NCBI GenBank assembly: GCA_947561395.2
Contig: OX387190.1
Location: forward strand, 36,568,392 to 36,632,391
Reading direction: 5' to 3'
Length of the DNA stretch: 64,000 bases
Origin: Buxus sempervirens
Taxonomy: Eukaryota > Streptophyta > Magnoliopsida > Buxales > Buxaceae
Shown here: positions 50,881 to 60,583 of the stretch, one piece after another
Numbering within the stretch: the stretch's first letter is position 1
Layout of the letters: each line of letters opens with the position of its first letter
Notes under the pieces: model-generated
What the model was told of the DNA's origin: nothing
The model's database searches: none
Seen by the model: only the letters and a program-made list of their open reading frames with translations
Position numbers and translations under genes: made by a program

Positions 50881-51193
50881 AATGACTATGTTTCCAGGTG
50901 GAATTTCAATGAAAAATTATTAATTGAGCAAATTAATATCAGTGAGTATATATGCAATAAATATAATAATACAAGGACATAAATGAAAATATAAGATGAT
51001 ACAGGAAGATAAATATAAGATATTTTCATTATATAGAAGGTTAATTTAGTCATTTAATAAAAATAAACAACAAAAGTTAGTGGACTTTAATGTCAGGGGT
51101 ACGACTGCAACAATTATGCAAAATAAAAGGTATAAAAACAAATATTAAAAACAAGAGGATGTAGGAGCAAATATAGCATAAATTAGTAAACTT
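50669..51193. mobile_element. Inverted-repeat MITE, copy 2, with TA microsatellite
   Basis: Arms of about 160 bp: AAATTATGATATATTTGCATC on the left mirrors GAGCAAATATAGCATAAATT on the right, and TTAACCTTCTATA mirrors TATAGAAGGTTAA. A TA run fills 50836-50878. Same family as 42490-42905. No coding potential. Confidence 0.7.
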
Positions 51194-51544
51194 TACCTTG
51201 TGTTCACAATTCTATTGTTGCATATGAATGTGTGCATAGTTGGAAGACTGGTTGAATTTGAAGAAAGAAATGGTGCCTCTCATATCGTTAGTCCTCCCTT
51301 TGTATCAGTCTCCAGTGAGAATGATACACATTCCATGAATTATTAAGCTTTCCCTTGTGTTCAAAATTTCTTAACTAATTTATGGCCACGTGTGTCAATC
51401 CAATTTGAGACTGATGGAAGGGGAGAACAAGAGATCTGAGAGGAATGGCTCTGGTCGTTTTGACACAGCAGGTTGAATGAATGCTCCTGTTTTAGTTCAG
51501 AGCATTAATGTTTTTTTTTTGGGGTTAAATGAACCAACTAAAAA

Positions 51545-52473
51545 AAGGGTCAGAGAGAGACCATAGGGTGTGGATCTTGGGAGAGGCGATGTGGTGCTTG
51601 AGGCAATTCAGGTGCTCGAGGTAGGCGATTGAGTGTGAGTCGGTTATCGTCCCCAGTGGTGCTTTGGTTTTAGCCTTCCTTCTCCCTCTCAACCAAACAT
51701 CTCTGGCGACTCTTGTCCCTCTCATCTTCTCGCTTTCTCCTGGGGTAGTCCTCCAGAGCTACAAGTTTCTTCCGGCATCTGCATCGACCTCGTTTTCTCC
51801 TCGGTGTCCTTTCTTCGACGAAAGTTTGACAACATACCGATGGAAGCGATGGATGACGACTCCGACGATACCAACGAGGATGTCGAGGGTAACCCCCGAT
51901 TTTCTTTGGTGGGAAAGCCGGTTTCGGGTACCCCCTCTTTGGGTTTTGTTATGTTGTGTTTAGAGTTATTATTTGTCTGTCTGTGTCTTTTGTGTTTGGC
52001 CCTGCCGGAGGTGTGTTGATACCTTTTGATGGTGTCGTGTATGGTTGTTTTTTGTTTTTATCTGTGTATGTTGTATCGTGGTGCAGGGTTACCATGCTCA
52101 ACCCCCCTCCTCTACATCTCTATGCGTGGTTGAGGTCTGATTTGCCGGTTCCTTATCTACTTTTTATCTCATCGCCATTGGTGATGCTAGCCGGCCTCCC
52201 TTCTTTTGGGAGCTTTTCCTTTTATCCTTTTCGGTGCGGGCCTTTCGTCAAAAGCTACCACTGGTTTACAACCGGTTACTGTGGATCTTGCTGCAGATTT
52301 GACATTTCTTCTGAGACGTAGTTGGTCAGGTTGCTATTCGAGTGGTCTTGCTCTTACATTTCTTGTTGTTTCCGTGGTCTTCTTGTGTAATCTGGCAGGT
52401 GTGGGTATCTCTGTAATTTTGGCTTTTATGAATGAATGTATGTAGGCTTGGCCATTTACCAAAAAAAAAAAAA
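51545..52473 (+). mobile_element. Poly(A)-tailed retroposon (plus strand)
   Basis: The 3' end runs GGCCATTTACC followed by 13 A (52461-52473), typical of plant non-LTR retroposons. The body has open stretches such as MEAMDDDSDDTNEDVEGNPR (from 51840) but no recognisable reverse transcriptase or endonuclease. The 5' end is uncertain. The body layout resembles the minus-strand element at 52704-53822. Confidence 0.5.
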
Positions 52474-52703
52474 ACTAATTAAAGAATGTAAACCACGTAT
52501 TTGGAGATCTAGAGGGGTAAAGGCGTCTTTGTTGGTCCTATGTGGCCGTATCTTTTCGGCAAAAAGGTCTGCCTTTTTATACTAAAAATTAATTTAGCTC
52601 TCCTCTCCTTACCAAAAAAACAAAAAGAGAGAATTGCTAAACAGTACGGCTAAATATTAATGTTTTTCATAACAACTAAAAATTTTATTAAAATTGAGTT
52701 AGG

Positions 52704-53822
52704 TTTTTTTTTTTTTTTGTTAAGCTGCCCGGCTATGCACTTTCATTGATAAACAACAACAATACAAGAGCATTGGCCATAAGCTACAGAGACCATACAA
52801 AAACCATAAGTAAAGAAAAGATGCATGGAACCATAACTTCCATAAATCCGGACAAACTGTTGCAAATCTTAACAAAATGCCAAACTTGTTGCCTAAGCCA
52901 CATAAAACCGTCTGAAAAACAGGGGTAAAGTCTGACGGAGGGTCTGTGTATAAACGGATTGAAGACCCCAATAAATGGGTTAAGATCACCATCGTCATAT
53001 GGTGAGGAGATGAAGAGTAATCGACAAATTGACACTCATCACGGTTAAGAAAAACAACAGATTGAGAATTTGAAAGACGCCATGGAGTCCAGCAACTCCA
53101 CACGACAAAAGAACCATCCAACTAAAATACCTAGAAACATAAATAAAAATAAACACACTAAGACGGGTTTCACTAGCAAGGAGCTGCGATACCCCAACCA
53201 TCCACAAGCCAAAGCCAAAAAGACCCATAAAAAACCTACGAGAAGCACTTTTCATACAACCGATGCCACCAGCAACCAGCAAAAGCAAAACAAAGGGAAG
53301 GTTGAAACTGGGGGTTGCAGTAGCTGCGTAGACACCACTACTTAAAGAACTGCAACCCCGCTCATCGTCCCCATCAGGGTCATCTTCATCCTCCGTCTCT
53401 ACCACCATTTGCAAAGGATTCAAACTGGCAACCAGCAAACTTGACCTAATAGTAGCACAAGACCCACAACGAGAACACCACGCTCCACTTGGAAGGAGAA
53501 GGAAACACACAAAAAAGAAAACAAAAGGAGACGAGAGTCTAGCACAGGAAAAGTTCACGGAGAGGGGAGATGGAACCGAAGACCGATCGGAGGTGACTCC
53601 GAAGCAACAGCAAACAACAGCAAATAGGTTATCGAAAGAGAGCAAAACCAGCCAAAATCCATGAGAAACCACTTGTTAGACAAACCGCCAACCTAAAACC
53701 ACAATAGATAGTGGTAAGAAAGGGGGAAAGAGGAAACGAGATGACTCTTTGGCGGTAATCCTTGAATGGCCTGACACCCGAGCTGAACCTGAGAACCAAA
53801 AGCCAATCGCCAAAAGATCTCC
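52704..53822 (-). mobile_element. Poly(A)-tailed retroposon with 15-bp target duplication (minus strand)
   Basis: The perfect direct repeat TAAAATTGAGTTAGG flanks it (52689-52703 and 53823-53837). A minus-strand poly(A) tail (plus-strand T run from 52704) sits against one copy, the hallmark of target-primed reverse transcription. The 225-codon ORF 53672-52995 contains an acidic stretch ETEDEDDPDGDDE but no known domain, so the element is non-autonomous or a 5'-truncated LINE. Confidence 0.8.
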
Positions 53823-53837
53823 TAAAATTGAGTTAGG

Positions 53838-54515
53838 ATACTACTTTCAATATTCAACCTTCAATTAATTCTTCACTTAAAAAAAAAAGAAAATAACTAA
53901 AGATTCCTTTTTGCCTAAATCAATTAAGCATATGGCTCCGTTGAAAATAGCTAATGTTAGACTTCTGGTTAAAGAATGTTCGTAACAAATTAACCAAATG
54001 AGGTATTGTCTGTTTTGGGTCTAAGCCTGTACAGTTTTGTCCTTAAAAGGAGCCTCGTTAGGTTGAGTGTTCTTCTTTACTCATATAGATTTTATTTGTT
54101 TCCGATGTGAGATCGAGATTTCACAACGCATTTGTTATGCTACAGTCAATACTAACATCTATGTTGGTGTTTTGGGTTGTGGGCTCCACTATTTGCCACA
54201 AAGGCATTCACCATTCCTTTTACTTTGGTACCACCGAGTGGTAGGAGGGACAATTGAGATCATGTGGAGCCTCTATCTCAACTTTTATTTGAAGCCATCA
54301 TGAGATCATGCGATATTTATTAAAAACCCATGTGACTGGTATAATAGTTACACTTCACAAGCTCCAAATAAAGGATGTAGACGGATCCTTAGAAATTTTA
54401 CACCCAAAACAAAACGAGATGAAATCATCTACTGATGGTTCTGCTACCAGCAGTCGTTGGGAGATACCGTCGTATACAGTATCTCCGCAGTTGGATTGAG
54501 ATCCTGTACGGTTGA
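53838..54515. other. Gene-free interval
   Basis: No gene is seen. GTACCACCGAGTGGTAGGAG at about 54228 repeats part of the MITE arm at 26558-26577. Confidence 0.45.
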
Positions 54516-54644
54516 GGCTCAACCGTACCCAATAAAAGCTTGCAAAATAGGCAAACTTTTATTTTCGTTTTCCAATGCAGAAAGAGAGAGGCGACATAAT
54601 TTTGCTTGCCTACTTGGAAAGCCTTTATTGGGTAGGGTTGAGCC
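54516..54644. repeat. Hairpin-forming inverted repeat
   Basis: Arms 54516-54553 (GGCTCAACCGTACCCAATAA...) and 54607-54644 (...TTATTGGGTAGGGTTGAGCC) pair at about 32 of 38 positions around a 53-nt loop. It could be a MITE core or a small-RNA hairpin. Confidence 0.6.
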
Positions 54645-54964
54645 CGTAATCTACAATAACCGTGACATATTGGCTGTGGGGTCTGTAGCACGAACCCAGC
54701 CATATACGATTTCAACCCAGACAAAACATGAAAAATGGTCAAGGATCACGATCCGTCTCATCGTCTGCCACGTTCAGTGCTGCCATAATAAGTTCGTTCT
54801 AGAAATTTTAAGCCCAAACAAAACCAGGAAAAAGAGAGAGTCGCGTAAATAAAGCAAAAGAACAATTCATCCATTGATGGTCGAGTCCGTCCGAGTTGAC
54901 TCGCGTTATAGGACATCCTGAAATATGCTATCTCGCAACTTAGGTGGTGGTCACACAGCTGTAA

Positions 54965-56805
54965 TTATGGATCCATGAACTTTAGATCATCAGCAAGAGC
55001 TTTCAAAGTATGGAGCGAGAGGCAGGCTTCCACATCTATGCTCCCCTCCTCCACTTCGGGGTATACCGTCATCTTCCCATCGTTCTTCACCGATTCCCTG
55101 CTCCGAACCGCCACTGGTTTTCCCCATCCAAAATCGTTGCCATACACATTGAATCTAGGTGAACTTCCAGTCACCAGATCACAACCCTTCGTACGATTGG
55201 ACTGTGCGAAGCAAGGGTTCTTCACCCAAGTCCTCAACCAACTACGAATGTAAGCATCATCGTGGGATTCAACAACACCATGCAACAGTGACGCTGCCCC
55301 ACCCAAGATCTTGCTCCACCAGTTCACCCACCGTAGTCGTTGCAGTCCTAACCTGCATCGAGTTGCCGAAGTAGTTTTCCGGCTATGGAGGGCGCAACCT
55401 TTGCCGATCTCCGACCACTAGGAAATAGCTAGTTTCCTGATGGCTTGGGTGCTGTCGGGATGGAGTGACACACTGCCACACTTGAGCCAGCAAGGCTAGG
55501 AGGGATGAGATTCTGCTAAAACCGCACTGGTAGTTGGCCTTCTCTTTTAGATTTGCAATGGTTTTACGTGAGAAATGGAAGACTACCTCCTATAGAGACC
55601 GTGGACTGGTATTATGTTCCTTAGGGAACTTCGAAGAAACAGTTAAACAGATAGGTGGCGATCCATCAGCATCGTTGACAACGAACCAACGGTTTAGAGA
55701 AGAAAGGCGTTAAATGGAGGTGCAATGGCTGCCTCCTCTACAGATCTCGGACCATGAATTGAAGAAGTGCCGAAAGGATGTTCCGTCTGCAACTGTATGG
55801 TTGATGGAGCACCCGATAAACATAGCGTCGACCAGTTCGGTTACCTGAACAGCAAGTAGAGGGAGGTTGGAGCCCTGGTAATTGAAGGCTTCTTTGATGG
55901 GGAAGAAAGAGTCAACAACACGGGCACATAGGGTGGACTGAGGATGCATGTCGGACATGGTTAAGTTGGCGGCAGCATGTATGAATAGCGCACCTGCACT
56001 GTTGCAGTGGATAAAGAAGGAGATGGAAGGAGGACTCCCTTCAACTTCACGCACTTCATCGTGGGTTGTAACGGCAAGACGACCTGCAAGGGGAAAGAAA
56101 TAATCGAGGGTACGAGCGAGTGATGCTTTGAGCTGATCCAGCACAGTGTGGAAATCCAGTTGGGGTTTGTGGAAGAGAAGACTCTTTTGGACGTACTGAT
56201 GGGTGAGTAAGGCCAAGTCCCACGGAGTTTTTTTTCTGTAACGGCAAGACGACCTTTTGGTCCTACTCCGTTTGTAGTATTTTTTGGAAGGTCCTTCCCA
56301 AAAGGCCTGTACATCAAACTTATGGTGCTGCAGGCCTCCTTTCCCCTTAAATTTATCAAAAGGACCTCACATGCCTTTTATAACAGGATTTGTATCTTCC
56401 TATGAGAATGCTTGTATCACAGTATGATAGGACTTGTATCCTCCTATGAAAATGCTTGTATCTCTCTATGATTATACGTGTATCTCTCTATGATTATACG
56501 TGTATCCTCCTATGAAAATTCATGTATCAATATACTTGTTTCCCCCTATGACTGTGATTGTATCCTACTATAAAAATAATTGTATCCCCTGTGACAGGAC
56601 TTATATCTTCCTATGAAAATGCTTGCATCCCTCATATGAGGCCCTTTTGATAAATTTAAAAGAAAATGAAGCCTGCAGAATCATGAGTTTGATGTACATG
56701 GCCTTTCCCATAATTCTCCCTTTTTTTAATGGCCGAACACACAATTCTCCCTTTTTTTTTAATGGCCGAACAGTCCATGTCGAGATGACCTCGAGCTCGA
56801 TGTTT
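54965..56805 (-). pseudogene. BAHD acyltransferase pseudogene, copy 3
   Basis: Minus-strand remnant of the same subfamily as copies 2 and 4. An N-terminal scrap at about 56805-56758 (NIELEVISTWTVRPLK) is cut off from TPWDLALLTHQYVQKS (56225 on) by an inserted block at about 56230-56757. The catalytic HTVAD survives (HTVADGTSFRHFF). A TAA at 55710-55712 ends the frame where SISR is expected. The middle (55330-55710) has more stops and frame changes, and the C-terminal third (55327-54965, with GNDFGWGKPVAVRS) is open. Not functional as a full enzyme. Confidence 0.9.
56297..56709. mobile_element. TIR element with minisatellite core inside the BAHD pseudogene
   Basis: Arms 56301-56373 and 56634-56709 are inverted copies of about 75 bp (AAATTTATCAAAAGG(A/G)CCTCA and TGTACATCAAACT are shared). 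The core (56389-56635) is a degenerate 20-23-bp minisatellite with TTGTATCCTCCTATGAAAAT, about ten copies. No clean target duplication was found. Confidence 0.75.
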
Positions 56806-56830
56806 CATGTTTGCCGCCTCTGATTTGAAA

Positions 56831-57414
56831 GCAAGTTAAGCAACTGCGAACGGGATTGTTATTCTGTTTTTGTTTTTGGTTTTTTTCTTTTTCTTTCCAC
56901 CGACTCAACAACAAAAAGATAAAATAAATAAAAATTTATCGCATTCCATAAGGTTATGAATCGTTCACGTGATCAACAAAGCGCAACAAACATGAAGCTA
57001 GCCAAGAATTGATCAAATAATACAATTCCCAAACGCTACCTAAATTTGTTTCATCTCTAAAAGTTTCTTATCGATATTATAAAATATGTGGCACGCGAAA
57101 GGAAATGACATCCTGTAGCAAAAAAAAAAAATAAAAATAAAAAAAAGAGAGAAAGGAGTCTGAGTAATTTAATTGGGACATCCAAGTCTTAAAATTGTGC
57201 CGGACGTTGGAATTTGTAGAGGATTTCTCATTTCTCTGCCCGTTGCACATATTGGACAACTTCAAACATAAAAACTTACTGGATCATAAGTTTGATCATG
57301 TCCAATGGATTCGCGTATATTTTTTCGCAAACTTATTGAATAGAAGGTAGAAGAAGATACACAAGTCTCAAACCAATAGAAGTTATTCCCTTAGAAGGCA
57401 GTATATAATTGTAG
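56831..57414. other. Spacer between BAHD pseudogene and copy 4
   Basis: AT-rich, no gene. It holds the 3' flank of copy 4. Confidence 0.45.
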
Positions 57415-58827
57415 TTATGGTTCCATGAAGTGAGGATCATCACCTAGAGCTTTCAAAGTTTGAAGTGAGAGGCAGGCATCCAAATCCATACTCCCTTCCT
57501 CCGTTCCAGGGAATACTGAGATATTCCCATCGATCTTCCCTGCTTCTCCGCTTCGAAGAGCCACCGGTTTTCCCCACCCAAAATCATTGCCATACACGTC
57601 GAATCTAGGCGAACTTCCAGTGAACAGGTCACAAGGCTTCCTACGATTGAATTGTGAGAAGTAATGCTGCTTCGTCCAATTCCTCAGCCAATTACGAATG
57701 TGAGCATCGTCGTGTACCTCAACAACCCCACTCAACAGCGATGCTGCCCACCCAAGATCCCGTTCCAGCAGTTCACCTACTGTAGTTGTTGCAGTCCTAG
57801 CATGCACCGAGTTGCCGAAGTAGCTTTCCGGCAACGGAGGACGAAGCCTCTGCCGATCTCCGACAGCTAAACTGTAGCTAGTCTCCTGACGACTGGGGAG
57901 CTGCCGGGCTCGCGTGACACACCGCCACACATGAGCCAACAAGGCTAGCAGGGAGGAGATTCTGTTGGAACCGCACTGGGAGTTGGCCTTCCCTTTCAGA
58001 ATTGCTATCGTTTTACGCGAGAAATGGAAGACGGCCTCCTCTTGTGGCCGTGGACTTGTATTGTGCTCCCCTAAGAACTTCAGAGACACAGTTAGACGGA
58101 TGGGCGGTGATCCATCACCATCTCCATCATCATCGCAGAGGAACCAGCGATTTAGAAGAGGAGGGCGTGAGATGGAGGGGCACTGGTTTCCTCCTATACA
58201 GATCTCCGACCAAGAATTGAAGAAGTGCCAAAAGGATGTTCCATCTGCAACTGTGTGGTTCATGGAACACCCGATAAACAATGCATCGGCAAGTTCTGTT
58301 ACCTGAACAGCAAGAAGAGGCAGAGTACAGCCTTGGTAATTGAAGGCTTCTTTCAGAGGGAAGAATGAGTGAACAACGCGGGGCACGAAGGGCGGGCTGA
58401 GGATGTCTGACAACGTTATGTTTGCTGCAGCGTGTATGAATTGTGCTCCTGCTCCGTTGCAGTCGATAAAGACGGAGATGGAAGAAGGATGGCCTCCAGC
58501 TTCGAGTACTTCTTCGTGGGTAGTGACGACAAGACGGCCTGCGAGGGGGAAGAAATAATCAAGGGCACAAGCGAGAGAAGCTTTGAGATGATCTAGCAGG
58601 GTGCGGAAATCCAATTGGGGTTTGTGGAAGAGAAGGCCCTTTTGGATGTACTGGTGGGTGATTAAGGCCAAGTCCCATGGGGTCAGCTCGCACCTCTGCG
58701 TTGATCCCACACTGTTTTTTGAGTGCTTTAATGGCAGAACCGTAAATGTCGAGATTAAGTCAACCTCTACCGAGTTCCTTCTTTCTCCAAAGCCAAATGA
58801 ATTTTGAACAGTGTCTTCTTTCTCCAT
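57415..58827 (-). CDS. BAHD acyltransferase, copy 4
   Basis: Intact single-exon 470-aa BAHD enzyme: HTVAD (H191, D195), ESYFGN at 334-339 and DFGWG at 415-419. RCELTPWDLALITHQYIQKG at 45-64 links it to copies 2 and 3. It has about 20 extra N-terminal residues (MEKEDTVQNSFGFGERRNSV) relative to copy 2. An alternative shorter start is not available, since the next Met lies well inside the enzyme, so the extension is probably real. An acidic DDDGDGDG linker sits at 232-239. By eye it is closer to the pseudogene (VISTWTVRPLK against LISTFTVLPLK) and copy 2 than to copy 1. Substrate unknown. Confidence 0.94.
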   Translation of the reverse strand: MEKEDTVQNSFGFGERRNSVEVDLISTFTVLPLKHSKNSVGSTQRCELTPWDLALITHQYIQKGLLFHKPQLDFRTLLDHLKASLACALDYFFPLAGRLVVTTHEEVLEAGGHPSSISVFIDCNGAGAQFIHAAANITLSDILSPPFVPRVVHSFFPLKEAFNYQGCTLPLLAVQVTELADALFIGCSMNHTVADGTSFWHFFNSWSEICIGGNQCPSISRPPLLNRWFLCDDDGDGDGSPPIRLTVSLKFLGEHNTSPRPQEEAVFHFSRKTIAILKGKANSQCGSNRISSLLALLAHVWRCVTRARQLPSRQETSYSLAVGDRQRLRPPLPESYFGNSVHARTATTTVGELLERDLGWAASLLSGVVEVHDDAHIRNWLRNWTKQHYFSQFNRRKPCDLFTGSSPRFDVYGNDFGWGKPVALRSGEAGKIDGNISVFPGTEEGSMDLDACLSLQTLKALGDDPHFMEP

Positions 58828-58889
58828 TAATTCGCCAGATGAAAGACTTTAAACACATGTACAGTTTCACGAAATGGTGGGATGTGTGG

Positions 58890-59240
58890 ATATAAACATA
58901 TCGATCCGCTGAAAAATAGTTTTTTTTCAACTGTCGAAACGAATCAACAAAAAAAAATCGGTTTTGAAAAAATCGATCGATTCTTTCGGCGTGCCATCGA
59001 AAAATTGGCGGCGTGCCGAGCAAAACGGACCGAAACTCACCAAAAATTGATTTTTTGCGATAAAGACGAAAAAAAAATCGATTTTTTTTAAATTTTATCA
59101 ACGATTTTTTGGCAGTGTGTCACCGAAAAATCGACAAAATAAAAAAAATTCAATTTTTTCTATTTTTTAATTTTTTGGCGTTTCGCCAGCGTGCCACCGG
59201 CATGCCGTTTTTTCTGATGGGCGGCACACACATTGGCACC
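58890..59240. repeat. A/T-rich repeats with GTGCC...CGAAAAATCG motifs
   Basis: Repeated GGCGTGCC(A/G) and CGAAAAAT(T/C)G motifs (about 58988, 59010, 59105, 59188) form a degenerate repeat 60-410 bp upstream of BAHD copy 4. No protein. Confidence 0.5.
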
Positions 59241-60583
59241 GAAACTGTAATCCTTACTCTTTAGTGAGAATAATGACTAATGAGAGCTGTAGCAAAATAA
59301 AATAGTTCTTTTCGTGTCATTATACTTAGTAGGAAAATCTAGTCAATACGTCGAGGCGGGCGGCAGGTAATGGAGAAACCCCACCTTTTCTTTAATTAAA
59401 TGAATATAATCGAATAGTCAGTTTCGTTGGTAAGAATATGATTTTTCTTTTTCTTTGATGAAGATAGTGCAATAGCCCGTTTGGTTGGTCAGAAAATACT
59501 TTTTTTTTAACCGGGAGAAAAAATAATTGAGTTGTTGTCTTTATTTATTTTTTTATTTTAAGCATCTGACATCACGTTTATAAAATATTTTTCTTTCCTT
59601 TGATATTTCAAAAGTCTATGTGGTGGTTATTGGAATATTTAAGTCATTTGATTACGATATATATGACTTGCAAACGAGAAAATACAAACAAATTGGTTGA
59701 CTCATTATATCTATTTGCTTTTTTATTTATTTATTTTAAGCATCGAACTTCATGAATTCCGAAAACTTAAAATTTTTCCTGTGACTGTATGCAGGTGAAA
59801 AATTTAAGCAAAAAGAATTTACATGAAAGGTGAAAATGCCATAAACATTTTAAACGAGGATTTTGAAATTAAAACATTGAATATATACGATATAAAATAT
59901 AAGATCCTTTATGTACAAAAGGATATTATGAAGAAATGAAAATTGAAATTTCATGGTTGAACATGCGAGTTGTATTGGCAAAGGATAAAACCTAGGATCA
60001 TGGGACCTGGATCTGCATCAAACTAGAACTTCCAAGTTCCAAAACCAGTCGTAGATCTTCACACCTAAAGTGGCTTTAGTTACTCTACTCTCCTTATTTT
60101 GGGCGTTGAACACAAATTCGAGAAGTTTCTGCAACATCCTCGGTAAATGAATCAGATAACTAAAAGTAATTCCATCCTTCTGGATTCCAAGTACAGGCAA
60201 AGTTACTCTCCCAAGAAAAGAAATTTTCATTCAAAAGAGAAGAAAATTTGAATCTTCTGTTGTATTTGTTTATGGACTAACATTACATTTATCTCAAAAA
60301 AAAAAGGAAAAAACATTACATTTATCTATTGGGCCATAATGGGATGGGCTAGTTTTTTTACATCTCTCTCTCTCTCTTTCTTATGGCACACAAAGGGATA
60401 GAGAGTAGTTTCTCCATATACCACTTCCTTATTTTGCAGAAACCTATAGTTTACAATGAAGAACTCATCTCAATCACAAACGGGTATGAGTTATTTTAAC
60501 TTTGATTAACATATGCTATGTTTTAAGAGAAAAGTCTTATTCTATCATCTTCATCTAATGGCGTCTGTGGGTTTGGTAGGTGT
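59241..60583. other. Gene-free interval before the WSD1-type gene 3' end
   Basis: AT-rich, with no recognisable gene on either strand. A short CT microsatellite lies at 60363-60380. Confidence 0.5.

Noticed and set aside
52995..53672. 225-codon ORF as a membrane protein gene
   Set aside because: It lies entirely within a poly(A)-tailed retroposon with target duplication, and its hydrophobic look reflects composition. No family is recognised.
56389..56635. Spaced repeats that might suggest a CRISPR array
   Set aside because: Units are degenerate, without conserved repeats separated by unique spacers. The genome is a plant, and this is a minisatellite within a TIR element.
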